From contig DAHWKJ010000030.1 of the NCBI GenBank assembly GCA_027343695.1, forward strand, positions 56,650 to 120,649: a stretch of DNA of 64,000 bases, in the 5' to 3' direction. The position numbers and the translations under genes were made by a program. This document shows positions 1 to 10,348 of this stretch, piece by piece; the first letter of the stretch is position 1; every line of letters begins with the position of its first letter. Origin of the DNA: Sulfobacillus sp. (GTDB taxonomy: Bacteria; Bacillota; Sulfobacillia; Sulfobacillales; Sulfobacillaceae). Below the pieces are notes generated by a model. It did no database searches and was not told the DNA's origin. It saw nothing but the letters and a program-made list of their open reading frames with translations.

Positions 1-438
1 CTTTTCGAACAGAGGCTGGTAGCCTAGGCACCAGTGCACATCCTGATCCTCTTCACCCCAAGGGCCAAGAATCAACGAATCTAGGGGCAGGAATGGCCCG
101 CTGACGGGGCCCGGGTAGCGCCACAGCCATTGGGCGCCGGAGGCGCCCGTTATGGGGAGTGTTTCACCCGACAAAATGGGATCGCCATTGGATCGAAATC
201 CGGCCACCACGGGTACCCGGCCATATCGACTTCTTTGGTCTCGTGCCGGGCTGGAGGAGACACGATATTGACCACTAAGCACAGCACGCTTGAATCCATT
301 TAGTCCATGAAACATTGTCTTGTCGACCCAGTAGTAAACACTTTTTTCTTCAGCGTAGCCCAGTTGACGCGCCAATTGCTTGGCCGTAATGAAAGGATCT
401 TCTAAGATAAGTTGAGCCATTTGGTTTAGGACTCTCAT
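1..438 (-). CDS. Partial HTH / S24 (LexA)-like protein, C-terminus off the window
   Basis: This reading frame is missing from the ORF track because its stop lies beyond base 1. It begins at ATG 438 behind GGAGGCGGGG and stays open for 146 codons to the edge. Residues 1-50 read like a winged-helix or HTH DNA-binding segment (ITAKQLARQLGY). The stretch VPVVAGFRSNGDPILSGE at about 75-92 resembles the start of a LexA/S24 domain (VPLxGxIxAGxPI pattern). I see no Ala-Gly cleavage site. Domain assignment is by eye, so a transcriptional regulator is only an inference. The gene is divergent from smc, where many Firmicutes have rnc instead. Confidence 0.55.
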   Translation of the reverse strand, partial: MRVLNQMAQLILEDPFITAKQLARQLGYAEEKSVYYWVDKTMFHGLNGFKRAVLSGQYRVSSSPARDQRSRYGRVPVVAGFRSNGDPILSGETLPITGASGAQWLWRYPGPVSGPFLPLDSLILGPWGEEDQDVHWCLGYQPLFEK

Positions 439-651
439 TTCCCCGCCTCCTGCGTCCTATATTCCCTGTGGAGAATCAAAAAGCCTCTACCTGATTCATG
501 GTAATTATCGACAATTGCTACAACCTTACTCCTTGCTGGGAAGGAATCTTTGGCCCTCGTGGCGAAAGTATTGGCTAACGAATCGAGTGCCCTGGGCTTT
601 GTCGGGGGCTATGGGCATGGATTCAACTTCGGATTAGGGTGGAACATATCG

Positions 652-3600
652 GTGCATTTAGCCAAAATTGATATTTACGGCTTTAAGTCCTTTGGTCAGG
701 AAGTCCATATTGAATTGCCGTCGGGCGTGACGGCGCTCGTTGGTCCCAATGGGGGAGGAAAAAGCAATGTGGTCGATGCCATTCGCTGGGCCCTTGGAGA
801 GCAAAGAGTTCGAGAACTAAGAGCAGAGCGGTGGGACGACCTGTTGTTCGCGGGAAATGGCCAACGCGCTGCCGCCCGTCTCGCTGAGGTTTCACTTCAC
901 TTTGATAACCAAGATGGTGCGATGTCTAACTGGCCGGAGACACTCACGGTCACTAGACGTTTGTATCGTCATGGTGAATCGGAGTACGTCATTAATGGAC
1001 GTTCAGTGCGACTACGCGATGTGATGGACTTGTTTTTAGATAGCGGTGTTGGCCGCTTCAATTACGCGATCATTAGTCAAGGCCGGGTTGAGGGAGCCCT
1101 TATGCAAAAGCCCAAAGACAGGCTAGAACAATTGGAAGAAGCTGCCGGGGTATCCCGTTACAAAGTACGTAAAATCGAGACGATGGCCCACTTGAAGGAC
1201 GTTCAAAACAACATGGCTCGCTTGCAAGATCTCCAACAGGAAACTGGCCGTCAAATGGATGAGGTGCGGATCGCGGCGGAGCACGAACGGCAGTACTTGG
1301 AATGGCAGACCGTGCGGACTCGATGGCAAAGCCGAGTAAAATCTACAGAATACCAACGCGATCAAACTCGGCTCATAGAACTTAAGACGCAAGAACAGCA
1401 AGCAGGAGCCACCATTGAGGATATGAACACCGAAATGTCTAGTCTCGAGAATCGGATCGAGGAGATTAAGACGCAAGAACGAAATTTGGCGGGGACCATG
1501 CAGACCCATGACCAAAGGGTTAGAGAAGCTGAGCAAGAAGCATGGCAACTTGATCAAGAGATGAGAGAGCGTCGATTACGGCTCGAAGCGTCGCACCGGG
1601 AAGAAGAGCGGCTCCGAGCAGAATTCGCCGAACTTGAACAACAAGCGGCTCTCTTAGATCAAGAGTCGCAGGCAGTCGAGGTCTCCATGCTGGACGACGA
1701 GGAGGACCGATTACGGGAAGAACATCGGGCGCTTAGTACACGTGTCGACAGCCTGCGTGCTGCTGTGGGGGCTCTCGAATCAAAAAAGGCGGAGCATGAA
1801 CGGCGTATCTCTGAGGCAGCCGCTCGCCATGCAGAGATCGGGCTTGCCCTTTCACGGTGGCAAGGCGCCATGGGTGTCGATTCTCTTGAAGACCTAGTGG
1901 CGACCCAACGTCGAAGGCGCGAGGAGGCGTTGCGTCTTGAACAGGACGTGCAAGGGCTCACCCAATTGCTCCAGGGACTTACGGAAAAAAGAACTAGCCT
2001 TCGCCAACGCATCGCGCAAGAGGAAAGCCAATTGACGCCGCTGCGACAGCGCCGTACACAAGGAGAAGCCCGTTTACGCGCCCTGCGTCAATTGGATGCC
2101 GATGGGGAGGGCCTTCCTGGCGGTGTCCGCGCCGTGCTGAAGGCACATCGAGAGCACCGGCTTGATGGAATCCGAGGGACGGTAGGATCATTGATTGAGT
2201 CTGACCCGCAGGTGACCTTGGCGATTCAAATCGGCTTGGGAGGGGCTCAGAACGACATCATCGTAAATCGTGAGGTACAAGCGCGGCAAGCGGTAAAGTT
2301 TCTGCAGACCACTGCCCTGGGACGCGCCACATTCTTGCCATTAGACACCATACGAGCGGCGACCGTGGCGGAAAATGATAAGGCGCTCGGGGACCAGGCC
2401 GGAGTCATCGGTTGGGCGCTCGACCTGATCCGTTACGATCCAGCCATCGTTTCAGCGGTATCCCACGTATTGGGGCGGGTACTAGTCTTGAATACCTTGG
2501 ACGATGCGATGCGAATTGGCCCTCAGCATCGCTTTCGTTATAAGATGGTAACCCTAGACGGGCAATTGGTTCATGCAGGGGGAGCTATTACTGGGGGGCA
2601 TCATAGCCAACGCGACTCTCGGGTGATGCGCCGGATCGAAGTCGAAGCCTTGGTACAGCGGATAGCAGAAGAATCCGACGAGATTGCGAAGCGGGAAGAT
2701 GCCCTGAGGGGAAGCCAAGATGAGTTAAGACAGTTGGAACCGGCCTTAGACGATATGCGAGAAAAGCTGAGCGAACGTCGCCAGCAATGGAATACCCTGC
2801 GCCAAGTCGAAAGTCGGCAATTGGAACTAGAGGATCCGAGTGTGTTGGAACAGGAATTTCTGGCACTGCAAGACATCCTGGCCAAAGAAGCGAGTCAACG
2901 TGACCAGGTAGAAATCAGACGAGCGGCAGACGCGAGTCACCTTAAAGAGATGCAAATGGCTTTACAGGAAAGCCAAGAACGCCTCCGCGATGTGAACGCA
3001 AACCGTCGCCAACAACAGATCCTCGTGGAGCGCATGGAGCAAGAACGTCGCCGTGTTCAGACACGACACGAGAGGCTTCGCCAACTCATGGCGGACGTGG
3101 AGCGCTCGCTTCACGACCATACGGCGGCGGTGCAACACCTGGTCGAACAGCACGGTAACCGGGTTAAAATGGTGGAACTGCGGCGAGGAGAACAGAGCGC
3201 GGCGAGAAAAGCTTGGGATCGGGCAAAACAAGATGGTTTGGCCCTAGAGAATCGTCTACGGGCATTGCAACATGAGGAACGACGGCTCTCGACAAAGCTT
3301 GCCCAAGCCCAACAAGCCAGCTTCCGGATCGAGCATCAGTGGGAAGCGTATGTTCCCGATCCCGAGCAGGCGTCGCTAAGCTCGGCCGAAGAGTCTTTGG
3401 CTCGGGAGGAAATTCGGCGTTTGGAACAGCTTATGGGCGAGATGGCGCAGATCGTTCCGGGGAGTCTTATGCTCTTTGAGCAACTAAAAGAACGTCACGA
3501 ATACTTGCAAAACCAAATGCAGGATATCCAGGCAGCACGCCAGGATCTGCTCCAAACTTTGGCGGAGTTGGATGCCGAAGTCGATCGCCGGGTAGAGGTA

Positions 3601-4041
3601 ACCGTGAGTCGGGTCGAAAAGAGCTTTAGGGAGGCTTGCCGCATTCTGTATGCAGGGGGCGAGGGCGGGATAAGCTTTGTGGCGGACGGTGATCGGGGCC
3701 TTGAGTTATGGGTCAAGCCTCCGGGCAAACGGCCGGCGCACCTGAGCCTCTTGTCGGGAGGGGAGAAAGCACTAGGAGGTATTGCATGGTTGTTCGCGCT
3801 GCTTGCGGTGAGACCGTCGCCCTTTGTGATCCTCGATGAGGTAGAAGCATCCCTCGACGAAGCCAATGCTTTACGGTTTGCGGAGTATTTGGCTGAGTTT
3901 CGTCGAACGGCTCAGTGTGTCATTGTGACCCACCATAAAGAAACCATGGCAGCCGCCGACGCCTTATGGGGGGTTGCGGGTGATGGCCAGGGGCAAAGCC
4001 GCTTAATTTCGGTTATGTTAGAAGAAGCTCTAGTACCCTAG
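652..4041 (+). CDS. smc: Chromosome segregation ATPase SMC
   Basis: SMC is the ATPase core of the condensin-like SMC-ScpAB complex that organises and segregates the nucleoid. The Walker A motif GPNGGGKS lies at about residues 31-38, followed by a long coiled coil. A hinge spans roughly residues 480-650 (GVRAVLKAH to GGAITGG), then comes the returning coiled coil. The ABC signature [13 protein letters not shown] and Walker [14 protein letters not shown] close the head near 1030-1065. I prefer GTG 652 to the track's TTG 550, because the family starts with (M/V)[13 protein letters not shown] and the extra 34 Gly-rich residues are unlike SMC. The TTG does have an AAGGAA upstream, so it is not excluded. 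The protein is 1129 aa, slightly short for the family. ftsY follows 17 bp downstream. Confidence 0.95.
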   Translation: MHLAKIDIYGFKSFGQEVHIELPSGVTALVGPNGGGKSNVVDAIRWALGEQRVRELRAERWDDLLFAGNGQRAAARLAEVSLHFDNQDGAMSNWPETLTVTRRLYRHGESEYVINGRSVRLRDVMDLFLDSGVGRFNYAIISQGRVEGALMQKPKDRLEQLEEAAGVSRYKVRKIETMAHLKDVQNNMARLQDLQQETGRQMDEVRIAAEHERQYLEWQTVRTRWQSRVKSTEYQRDQTRLIELKTQEQQAGATIEDMNTEMSSLENRIEEIKTQERNLAGTMQTHDQRVREAEQEAWQLDQEMRERRLRLEASHREEERLRAEFAELEQQAALLDQESQAVEVSMLDDEEDRLREEHRALSTRVDSLRAAVGALESKKAEHERRISEAAARHAEIGLALSRWQGAMGVDSLEDLVATQRRRREEALRLEQDVQGLTQLLQGLTEKRTSLRQRIAQEESQLTPLRQRRTQGEARLRALRQLDADGEGLPGGVRAVLKAHREHRLDGIRGTVGSLIESDPQVTLAIQIGLGGAQNDIIVNREVQARQAVKFLQTTALGRATFLPLDTIRAATVAENDKALGDQAGVIGWALDLIRYDPAIVSAVSHVLGRVLVLNTLDDAMRIGPQHRFRYKMVTLDGQLVHAGGAITGGHHSQRDSRVMRRIEVEALVQRIAEESDEIAKREDALRGSQDELRQLEPALDDMREKLSERRQQWNTLRQVESRQLELEDPSVLEQEFLALQDILAKEASQRDQVEIRRAADASHLKEMQMALQESQERLRDVNANRRQQQILVERMEQERRRVQTRHERLRQLMADVERSLHDHTAAVQHLVEQHGNRVKMVELRRGEQSAARKAWDRAKQDGLALENRLRALQHEERRLSTKLAQAQQASFRIEHQWEAYVPDPEQASLSSAEESLAREEIRRLEQLMGEMAQIVPGSLMLFEQLKERHEYLQNQMQDIQAARQDLLQTLAELDAEVDRRVEVTVSRVEKSFREACRILYAGGEGGISFVADGDRGLELWVKPPGKRPAHLSLLSGGEKALGGIAWLFALLAVRPSPFVILDEVEASLDEANALRFAEYLAEFRRTAQCVIVTHHKETMAAADALWGVAGDGQGQSRLISVMLEEALVP

Positions 4042-4058
4042 AGCGGAGGAGGGACACA

Positions 4059-4985
4059 ATGCCCGGTTTTTGGGAACGGCTTAAACAAGGGATGACCCGC
4101 ACGCGATCGGGATTCGGTGATCGCCTACGGAGTTTATTTCACGGCCGTTTATGGAACGACGAGCTGTGGGATGAGTTAGAGGAAATTCTCTATTCGGCGG
4201 ACTTGGGATCGGCTACCACCGGATTTCTTTTAGACGAACTACGACGTCGTGTCCTGCAACACCACCCGACAACTGCCGATGAGGTTGTGAACCTCTTGGC
4301 GATTTTGATGCAAGAAGAATTGGGGGATTCCAGCGATGCTTTAGCATTGCCTGATGGAGGGCCCTGGGTCTGGCTCATGGTAGGGGTCAACGGCACAGGG
4401 AAGACTACGACGGCCGGCAAGTTCGCTTATTTGTTGAAACAACAACATAAATCGATCATTTTAGGAGCTGCCGACACGTTTCGAGCGGCAGCGACCGAGC
4501 AGTTGGAAGTGTGGGGTCGCCGTGCTGGCGTCGATGTGATCCGTCAAGCATCGGGGGCAGACCCTGCGGCTGTCGCATTTGATACGGTACAAGCAGCAAG
4601 GGCGCGCCATCTAGATTTGGCTATCATCGACACCGCGGGCCGATTGCAAAATAAGGTGAACCTGATGCAGGAGTTGCAAAAGGTATATCGCGTTATTGGG
4701 CGAGAACTTTCGGGTGCACCGCATGAGGTGTGGCTGGTGATTGACGCCACTACTGGTCAAAATGGGTTAGTGCAAGCTCGGGTCTTTTTAGAATCGGTGC
4801 CCGTTACCGGGATTGTGCTGACTAAGCTCGATGGGACCGCTAAAGGTGGAATTGCATTAGCTATCGTGCATGAATTAAAGATTCCGATTCGATTTGTCGG
4901 GGTCGGAGAAAAAGTGGAAGATCTCTTACCATTTGATCCGGCGGACTATGTGCGGGCAATTTTGGGCGAGGAATTTTCTGAGTAA
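4059..4985 (+). CDS. ftsY: Signal recognition particle receptor FtsY
   Basis: FtsY is the GTPase receptor that docks SRP-ribosome complexes at the membrane. The N domain is followed by a G domain with G1 GVNGTGKTTTAGK (about residue 109), DTAGR (about 190) and TKLDGTAKGG (about 253). At 308 aa it is a short form without a long acidic A domain, as usual in Firmicutes. The ATG start has GGAGGAGG a few bases upstream and the gene probably shares a transcript with smc. Its partner Ffh is encoded 2 kb further on, after an independently regulated glycosyltransferase. Confidence 0.95.
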   Translation: MPGFWERLKQGMTRTRSGFGDRLRSLFHGRLWNDELWDELEEILYSADLGSATTGFLLDELRRRVLQHHPTTADEVVNLLAILMQEELGDSSDALALPDGGPWVWLMVGVNGTGKTTTAGKFAYLLKQQHKSIILGAADTFRAAATEQLEVWGRRAGVDVIRQASGADPAAVAFDTVQAARARHLDLAIIDTAGRLQNKVNLMQELQKVYRVIGRELSGAPHEVWLVIDATTGQNGLVQARVFLESVPVTGIVLTKLDGTAKGGIALAIVHELKIPIRFVGVGEKVEDLLPFDPADYVRAILGEEFSE

Positions 4986-5024
4986 ATGTCTACATGAGTA
5001 AAGAAGAACAATGGCATCGGGCCG

Positions 5025-5053
5025 TTGACCATGTAGGAGGAATTCGCTATAGT
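5025..5053 (+). promoter_or_regulatory. Sigma-A type promoter of the riboswitch/glycosyltransferase unit
   Basis: TTGACC and TATAGT are separated by 17 bp, near-consensus for the housekeeping sigma factor. A start near 5060 would place the c-di-AMP aptamer at the very 5' end of the transcript. Confidence 0.75.
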
Positions 5054-5070
5054 GGTGGTATACCTTGAAT

Positions 5071-5178
5071 ACGCCAAATTCTGTAAACACAGAAACGGAG
5101 AACCCGATTATCTGGGGTGAATTGCGATTGCAAAGGGCATGTCCACGGCCCTAACCCGTCAGCTAACTTCGTAGGCGT
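5071..5178 (+). promoter_or_regulatory. c-di-AMP riboswitch (ydaO/yuaA class)
   Basis: The leader carries the hallmarks of the ydaO aptamer: ACGGAGAACCC, CTGGGGTGAATTG, then AACCCGTCAGCTAACTTCG and TAGGCG. ACGCC at 5071 can pair with GGCGT at 5174-5178 to close P1. In this class ligand binding normally turns expression off. A GC stem followed by six T residues lies at 5228-5252 and could be the expression platform. GGGCAG just after the aptamer can pair with CTGTCC at the start of that hairpin, giving a plausible antiterminator. Confidence 0.9.
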
Positions 5179-5227
5179 TGGGGGCTCAAGGGCAGATTTT
5201 TAGTTACCGTAATGGGTTTTCCTGTCC

Positions 5228-5252
5228 CCCGGGAAGTTGCCGGGAATTTTTT
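5228..5252 (+). terminator. Riboswitch-linked intrinsic terminator
   Basis: CCCGG and CCGGG flank a 7-nt loop and are followed by AATTTTTT, just ahead of the GGGAGGTG ribosome site of the glycosyltransferase. The stem is only 5 bp, so termination may depend on riboswitch state. Confidence 0.55.
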
Positions 5253-5284
5253 ATGCGCCGGTCTTATTCTGGGAGGTGTTAGGC

Positions 5285-6508
5285 TTGTCACGTCGAGTCC
5301 TACAATTGTCACTAAGTGCCGACCCATTGAACCCGTTGGACGGGGGAGATTTAGGCGGGCAGCAAATCGTAGTGAGGGACGCTACGCTCAATCTTCAACA
5401 ACAGGGTTTCGGGGTGGATGTGATAACCATGTCACAGCACAGCATGCTTCCCCACCGATCCAGTCTCGGTCAGCTAGGACAGGTGATCCGAATGAACTCT
5501 GCCGTGCCGATGCCGTTGTCCGATGAGGATTGGGTGAAGGCCCAGGACCGGATCGCCGAAGATGTGATCCAGTGGATCCGGGATAATCATCGAGAATATC
5601 AGTTGGTCCACAGTCATTTTTGGCTGTCGGGTTTAATAGCGAAACGGGTAGCAGCTGAAATTAAGGCCCCCTGGATTCATTCACCCTATAAGATGGTCGA
5701 ATGGGTCCGACGACCCCATGATACGTATTCGACTGTACGACAGGAACATGAACAGTCGATTTTGCGAGATGTCGATGCGGTCATTGTGCCCTATTTGAAG
5801 GAAGCTGACATGGTCCATCAGTGGGCTCCCAACGTGCCGCTGTACGTGGTAGCGCCGGGCCTTGATGTCAATAACTTCTTTACGAGAGACCCTGGTCCCG
5901 TACTCAAGGGGTTAGGCCTGTCTCGGCGACCTTTGGCCTACGTAGGGCATCTTGACTCCGGTCGAGGCATCCGCGAGGTGCTGCAACACATGAGGACCGT
6001 GGAGTTGCCAGACGATCTGGTGTTGCTACTCATTGGAGGTAATCGCGGTGAGGTGAATCAGGGTCAACCACAGGACCCGGAGTTGGCCCAATTGGCGAAT
6101 GACTTGGCACCGCATTTGCGGTTTCTCGGAGCGATGCCGCACCGGGCTGTCGCCATGTACATGGCGACAGCCCAGGCGGTGATTGCCCCCAACCTCGGAC
6201 CCACCTTGGGCATGGCAGTCATCGAAGCGCTTGGGTCGGGTACGCCGGTGGTGGGCAGTATGGTTCCTGGTATCGAAGATTGGATTCAACATGGCACCAA
6301 TGGATTTCTGGCCCCAGCAGGCGATGTGACTACACTGTGGACGCATGCTCTAAAATTATGGAGTGACCCTCAATTAGCGTATCAAATGGGGGTGGCGGGC
6401 TACAATATTATTCATCGCAACCATCGCAGTGACAATATGGCGGTGCAGTTGGGACAGATATATGATGAGGTTGTCCAAGGGTATTCCCCCAACGCTAGCG
6501 CCGGATAG
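5285..6508 (+). CDS. GT4-family glycosyltransferase under c-di-AMP riboswitch control
   Basis: This 407-aa protein has the GT-B architecture of retaining family 4 glycosyltransferases. The N-terminal donor loop is NPLDGGDLGGQQ, the acceptor domain contains LVHSHFWLSG, and the nucleotide-sugar domain has PLAYVGHLDSGRGI and the E-x7-E-like EALGSGTPVVG. The GGDxGGQ loop resembles that of the sucrose-phosphate synthase/MshA group, but the product is unknown. It has no membrane segment. I place the start at TTG 5285, which has GGGAGGTG at ideal spacing. The track's ATG 5237 lies inside the terminator hairpin. An osmolyte or a cell-wall glycoside would fit c-di-AMP control, but that is inference. 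Confidence 0.85.
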   Translation: MSRRVLQLSLSADPLNPLDGGDLGGQQIVVRDATLNLQQQGFGVDVITMSQHSMLPHRSSLGQLGQVIRMNSAVPMPLSDEDWVKAQDRIAEDVIQWIRDNHREYQLVHSHFWLSGLIAKRVAAEIKAPWIHSPYKMVEWVRRPHDTYSTVRQEHEQSILRDVDAVIVPYLKEADMVHQWAPNVPLYVVAPGLDVNNFFTRDPGPVLKGLGLSRRPLAYVGHLDSGRGIREVLQHMRTVELPDDLVLLLIGGNRGEVNQGQPQDPELAQLANDLAPHLRFLGAMPHRAVAMYMATAQAVIAPNLGPTLGMAVIEALGSGTPVVGSMVPGIEDWIQHGTNGFLAPAGDVTTLWTHALKLWSDPQLAYQMGVAGYNIIHRNHRSDNMAVQLGQIYDEVVQGYSPNASAG

Positions 6509-6528
6509 CCCTAGGCCTAGCATCCCGA

Positions 6529-6566
6529 AGCCGGACACGAGACGTCACCTGGTCTCGTGTCCGGCT
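6529..6566 (+). terminator. Strong hairpin ending the glycosyltransferase transcript
   Basis: A perfect 15-bp stem (AGCCGGACACGAGAC and its complement) encloses an 8-nt loop, 20 bp after the stop codon. The following T tract is poor (CATTATT), so it may act as an mRNA 3' end stabiliser as well. Confidence 0.7.
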
Positions 6567-6604
6567 CATTATTGGCGGTGGTGAAATAATTTTCGGCCCA
6601 TACA

Positions 6605-6633
6605 TTGACAAGGCAAGAATCGGTCCCTAAAAT
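6605..6633 (+). promoter_or_regulatory. Consensus promoter for the ylxM-ffh operon
   Basis: TTGACA, a 17-bp spacer and TAAAAT form an almost perfect sigma-A promoter about 50 bp upstream of ylxM. It is likely the main promoter of the SRP and ribosomal gene cluster. Confidence 0.8.
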
Positions 6634-6681
6634 GAGTTTTGGCTGATAAGGGAAAATGCTTTACACTATGGGGGCAGGACG

Positions 6682-7038
6682 ATGGGGAAACTGGATGTCA
6701 TCCAAGCTAATTTGCTGGTAGATTTCTATGGCTCCCTCCTGACTGACCACCAGCGTGAAGTGTGGCACCTCTATTTTGCAGAGGATTGGTCGTTGTCCGA
6801 GATTGGGCAGATGCTTGGTGTAAGCCGCGCCGCAGTAGCTGACGTCGTGGACCGGACCGCCGGCGTCTTGGCGCAGTATGAAAGCAAACTCGGGCTGATT
6901 GCGGGAAGCGAGATTCGGCAAAGAAAGCTCATGCGATTAGTGCACGAGATTTCTCGAATGGCTGGGGATCAACAGGATGTGCCGGCTTTGCAATTAGCCC
7001 GGGAACTGGCTGTGGAAGAGGGACTGACCGATGTTTGA
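6682..7038 (+). CDS. ylxM: YlxM family SRP-associated HTH protein
   Basis: YlxM is a small sigma-70 region 4-like helix-turn-helix protein encoded upstream of ffh in Firmicutes, where it modulates SRP GTPase activity. The HTH is visible as WSLSEIGQMLGVSRAAVADVVDR at residues 33-55, preceded by DFYGSLLTDHQREVWHLY. The length of 118 aa is typical. The gene has its own consensus promoter upstream and overlaps ffh by 8 bp, which suggests translational coupling. Confidence 0.9.
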   Translation: MGKLDVIQANLLVDFYGSLLTDHQREVWHLYFAEDWSLSEIGQMLGVSRAAVADVVDRTAGVLAQYESKLGLIAGSEIRQRKLMRLVHEISRMAGDQQDVPALQLARELAVEEGLTDV

Positions 7039-8365
7039 AACCCTGACGGATAAGTTACAATCAACCTTCAAGCGTCTTAGGAACAAGGGCCGCCTCACCG
7101 AGGCCGATGTTCGTGAGGCGCTACGAGAAGTGCGGTTGGCCTTATTGGAGGCAGACGTCAACTTCAAGGTGGTTAAGGATTTCCTGGCCGGCGTGGAATC
7201 CGCAGCGATTGGTCAGGATATATTACAAAGCTTGACTCCGGATCAAGGTGTCATTCGAATCGTTCGGGACCGGCTTACTGCGTTGATGGGGAGCCGGGTC
7301 GAACGGATCAAAATGGCGTCTAACCCGCCTACGGTCATCTATCTGGTAGGCCTACAAGGATCGGGAAAAACCACCACCGCAGCCAAACTAGCTCTCATGC
7401 TCCGTCATCAAGGACGTCAGCCGCTCTTAGTGGCAGCGGATATCTATCGCCCTGCCGCAGCAGATCAGCTAAAAGCACTCGGCACACAGATTGATGTGCC
7501 GGTCGTGCACGCATTGAACGAATCGCCGGTTGCGTTGGCTCAACGAGGTATTCAAATGAGTCGGCAGTTAGCCCGAGACGTGGTGATTGTGGATACGGCG
7601 GGACGTTTGCATGTGGACACCGAATTGATGGAAGAATTGGTGCAAATGCAGCGTCACGTACCGGCCCATGAGACCCTCTTGGTAGTCGATGCGATGACCG
7701 GCCAAGATGCGGTGCGGGTAGCCAATGCGTTTAAAGAAACCCTACCGCTAACCGGCGTCGTAATCACCAAGCTTGATGGCGACACACGGGGCGGGGCGGC
7801 TCTGTCGATCCGTGCCGTGACAGACCTGCCGATAAAACTGATGGCGACAGGAGAAAAGGTCGAGGCGCTAGAATTGTTTCAGCCTGACCGCTTGGCGCAA
7901 AGGATATTGGGGATGGGTGACGTCCTCACCTTAATCGAAAAGGCCGAGCAATCGCTGGACCAAGGAGATACCGAGCAACTGGCGGGGCGCATTGCTTCCA
8001 ATAACTTCAATCTGGAAGACTTTCGTGCGATGCTACGGCAGGTGAAAAAACTCGGTCCGTTGTCCAAGGTGATGGAAATGTTACCGGGCATGGGACAAAT
8101 GGGCAAACTTAAGGGAAAAGTGGATGACTCAAGTTTGGTCCGGGTGGAGGCCATCTTAGATTCCATGACAGTCAAGGAGCGGCTTCGTCCCGATATTATC
8201 AATGGGAGCCGGAGACGGCGCATTGCTGACGGTAGCGGAACCTCAGTTCCGGAAGTCAATCGCCTGTTGAAGCAATTTCAGGAGATGCGAAAGATGATGC
8301 AACAGTTCAAGGGTCCAGGCGGGAAAAAACGTTTGGCCAAGTTACCATTCCCACCGATGCGATGA
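7031..8365 (+). CDS. ffh: Signal recognition particle protein Ffh
   Basis: Ffh is the GTPase of SRP that binds 4.5S/6S-type SRP RNA and signal peptides. The N domain is followed by a G domain with G1 [13 protein letters not shown] (about residue 107), DTAGR and [10 protein letters not shown]. The C-terminal M domain is rich in methionine ([20 protein letters not shown]). At 444 aa it is standard length. It starts within ylxM and ends 34 bp before rpsP, so it is part of the same operon. No SRP RNA gene was found nearby. Confidence 0.96.
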   Translation: MFETLTDKLQSTFKRLRNKGRLTEADVREALREVRLALLEADVNFKVVKDFLAGVESAAIGQDILQSLTPDQGVIRIVRDRLTALMGSRVERIKMASNPPTVIYLVGLQGSGKTTTAAKLALMLRHQGRQPLLVAADIYRPAAADQLKALGTQIDVPVVHALNESPVALAQRGIQMSRQLARDVVIVDTAGRLHVDTELMEELVQMQRHVPAHETLLVVDAMTGQDAVRVANAFKETLPLTGVVITKLDGDTRGGAALSIRAVTDLPIKLMATGEKVEALELFQPDRLAQRILGMGDVLTLIEKAEQSLDQGDTEQLAGRIASNNFNLEDFRAMLRQVKKLGPLSKVMEMLPGMGQMGKLKGKVDDSSLVRVEAILDSMTVKERLRPDIINGSRRRRIADGSGTSVPEVNRLLKQFQEMRKMMQQFKGPGGKKRLAKLPFPPMR

Positions 8366-8399
8366 TATGGGTAGCCCAAGGGAGGAGGAATCAGACAAC

Positions 8400-8681
8400 A
8401 TGGTGAAAATTCGATTGCGTCGAATGGGGGCCAAAAAACGACCATTTTATCGCGTGGTGGTGGCGGATGCACGTGCCCCTCGAGATGGCCGCTTTATTGA
8501 AGAAATCGGCTATTACGATCCCACGAAAAACCCGGCCATCATTAAGATTGATGAAGACCGCGCGATGAAGTGGATTAAAGATGGCGCTCAACCAACGGAC
8601 ACCGCTCGGTCGCTGTTAAGGCAATCTGGTGTGTTACGGAAGATTCATGAAGCGAAACAAGTAGGATCAACGCATGAGTAA
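8400..8681 (+). CDS. rpsP: 30S ribosomal protein bS16
   Basis: The product is the 93-aa small-subunit protein bS16, beginning [24 protein letters not shown] start it at ATG 8400, because the AAGGGAGGAGG site precedes this codon; the track's extra 11 residues would translate through that site. Its last 8 bp overlap rimM. A KH-domain gene (khpA/ylqC) that often sits between rpsP and rimM in Firmicutes is absent here. Confidence 0.97.
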   Translation: MVKIRLRRMGAKKRPFYRVVVADARAPRDGRFIEEIGYYDPTKNPAIIKIDEDRAMKWIKDGAQPTDTARSLLRQSGVLRKIHEAKQVGSTHE

Positions 8682-9210
8682 CATGCGGGCGTTACCGGAT
8701 GGTCATACCCAACTCGGAGAGATTGTTGCTGCGCATGGGGTAGATGGAACCTTGAAAGTGTATCCTACCACAGACTTTTTAGACCGTCTCGTGAAACGCC
8801 GAGAACTCTGGGTTGGTAAGAGAACACAACCGTCTCGTGTGGCGCATGCCCAGATTCACGGCAATGTGGTCTTATTGCGGATTGACGGGGTGACCAATCG
8901 GGAACAAGCGGAGACCTTGCGCGGAGAACTGCTATCGGTACCGACGGACAGTCTGCCGCGATTACCGGACGGGGAATACTATTGGTACCAATTGGTGGGC
9001 CTCGAGGTGCGCGAGTGCGACACCGGTCGCGTGCTGGGTACGCTGAGCCAAGTTGTTCGGTCGGGCGGACACCACGATCTGTTCGAAGTGGAGAGACCTT
9101 CCTTGAAACCGCTTTTGATTCCGGCATTGAAGCACGTGGTTCGGGCTGTCGATGTTGAGGGCGGAGTGATGGAGGTTATCTTACCGGAGGGCTTGGAGGA
9201 TATAACCTAA
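8674..9210 (+). CDS. rimM: 16S rRNA processing factor RimM
   Basis: RimM assists maturation of the 30S head domain together with uS19. The N-terminal RimM barrel carries [20 protein letters not shown] and the C-terminal PRC-barrel begins near [11 protein letters not shown]. At 178 aa the length is normal. It overlaps rpsP by 8 bp and abuts trmD directly, so it is translationally coupled on both sides. A second ATG three codons downstream is an equally possible start. Confidence 0.95.
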   Translation: MSNMRALPDGHTQLGEIVAAHGVDGTLKVYPTTDFLDRLVKRRELWVGKRTQPSRVAHAQIHGNVVLLRIDGVTNREQAETLRGELLSVPTDSLPRLPDGEYYWYQLVGLEVRECDTGRVLGTLSQVVRSGGHHDLFEVERPSLKPLLIPALKHVVRAVDVEGGVMEVILPEGLEDIT

Positions 9211-9927
9211 ATGCTGATTCAGGTGGTCACCTTGTTCCCGGAGATGTTCCGTGAGGTGTTTAACGCGAGCATCTTAAAAAGGGCCCAAGATCGGGAAATT
9301 GTCGAGTTGCGAACCGTGGACTTGCGGCGGTTTGGAGTGGGGCCGCATCGGTCGACGGATGACTACCCGTTTGGCGGGGGCGTTGGCATGTTGCTCAGAG
9401 CGGACGTTGTGGTCCCTGCGGTTGAATGGGCGATGATGGGTCACGCGGCACCAGCAAAGATCATTGTCACCTCGGCTCAAGGCTCGCACTTCACGCAGCC
9501 CATGGCGGAAGCGTGGGCCCAAGAAGACCATTTAATTATCGTGGCCGGACACTACGAGGGTATCGATCAACGCGCCGTGACGTTATTGAACGCCCACGAA
9601 GTGTCGGTCGGGGACTATATTGTGACAGGTGGGGAGTTGCCTGCTATGATTATGGTCGATGCGGTGACGCGGCTACAAGCTGGGGCCTTGGGTGCTCAAT
9701 CTGGGGCGTCTCAAGATTCCTTCAGTACGGTATGTTCCGGATTGCTCGAGGGTCCCCAATACACGCGGCCAAGAACTTACCGAGGCATAGCGGTCCCAGA
9801 GGTGTTGATGTCCGGGGATCATAAACGGATCGCAGGATTTCAACAAGAAACCCAGATGTCCGTGACTCGACGACGGCGCCCGGACATTTTAGGCGGCGCG
9901 GTGGATCGTCGGGGTGAGACACAGTAG
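9211..9927 (+). CDS. trmD: tRNA (guanine-N1)-methyltransferase TrmD
   Basis: TrmD methylates G37 of tRNAs reading CNN/GGN codons, using SAM bound in a SPOUT trefoil knot. The knot elements GHYEGIDQR and [14 protein letters not shown] are present, followed by the catalytic-region pattern [18 protein letters not shown] and [13 protein letters not shown]. At 238 aa it is normal length. It starts immediately after rimM with TTGGAGGATAT upstream, and ends 19 bp before rplS. Confidence 0.96.
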   Translation: MLIQVVTLFPEMFREVFNASILKRAQDREIVELRTVDLRRFGVGPHRSTDDYPFGGGVGMLLRADVVVPAVEWAMMGHAAPAKIIVTSAQGSHFTQPMAEAWAQEDHLIIVAGHYEGIDQRAVTLLNAHEVSVGDYIVTGGELPAMIMVDAVTRLQAGALGAQSGASQDSFSTVCSGLLEGPQYTRPRTYRGIAVPEVLMSGDHKRIAGFQQETQMSVTRRRRPDILGGAVDRRGETQ

Positions 9928-9946
9928 TTGTAGAGGAGGTGTTGAA

Positions 9947-10288
9947 TTGGACTACATCAAGTTACTGGAAGAAGATCAGATGCGTAGCGACATACCGACC
10001 TTTCGCGCTGGGGATTCAGTCAGAGTGGCGGTAAAAATTCGCGAAGGCAATCGTGAACGGGTGCAAATGTACGAAGGTGTCGTAATCGCGATAAAAGGCT
10101 CAGGGCTTTCTAAGACCATGATCGTTCGCCGGGTGAGCTACGGGGTTGGGGTGGAAAGAATTTTCTTGTTGCATTCGCCTCGTATCGAATCGATCCAAGT
10201 GGTGCGGCGTGGCAAGGTGCGGCGAGCCAAACTATACTACCTGCGTAAATTGCGTGGCAAAGCGGCCCGTATTAAAGAACGTCGTTAA
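9947..10288 (+). CDS. rplS: 50S ribosomal protein bL19
   Basis: The 113-aa product is large-subunit protein bL19, recognisable from [21 protein letters not shown] and the basic C-terminus [23 protein letters not shown] use TTG 9947, preceded by GAGGAGGTG at good spacing. The track start at 9914 overlaps trmD and lacks family similarity. It is the usual partner of trmD. Confidence 0.96.
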   Translation: MDYIKLLEEDQMRSDIPTFRAGDSVRVAVKIREGNRERVQMYEGVVIAIKGSGLSKTMIVRRVSYGVGVERIFLLHSPRIESIQVVRRGKVRRAKLYYLRKLRGKAARIKERR

Positions 10289-10294
10289 CAGGCG

Positions 10295-10325
10295 CAGAAG
10301 GTGCTCCCCGGACGGGGGGCGCCTT
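10295..10325 (+). terminator. GC-rich hairpin between rplS and lepB
   Basis: AAGGTGCTCCCC can pair with GGGGGGCGCCTT through two G-U pairs around a short loop. No T run follows, so it is more likely an attenuating or RNA-stabilising element than a full terminator. Confidence 0.4.
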
Positions 10326-10348
10326 CACGTCATGATGGAGGGGAAGCT

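Noticed and set aside
5212-5526. 104-aa ORF overlapping the glycosyltransferase start
   Set aside because: Begins before the riboswitch terminator and is a frame shadow of the GT4 gene.
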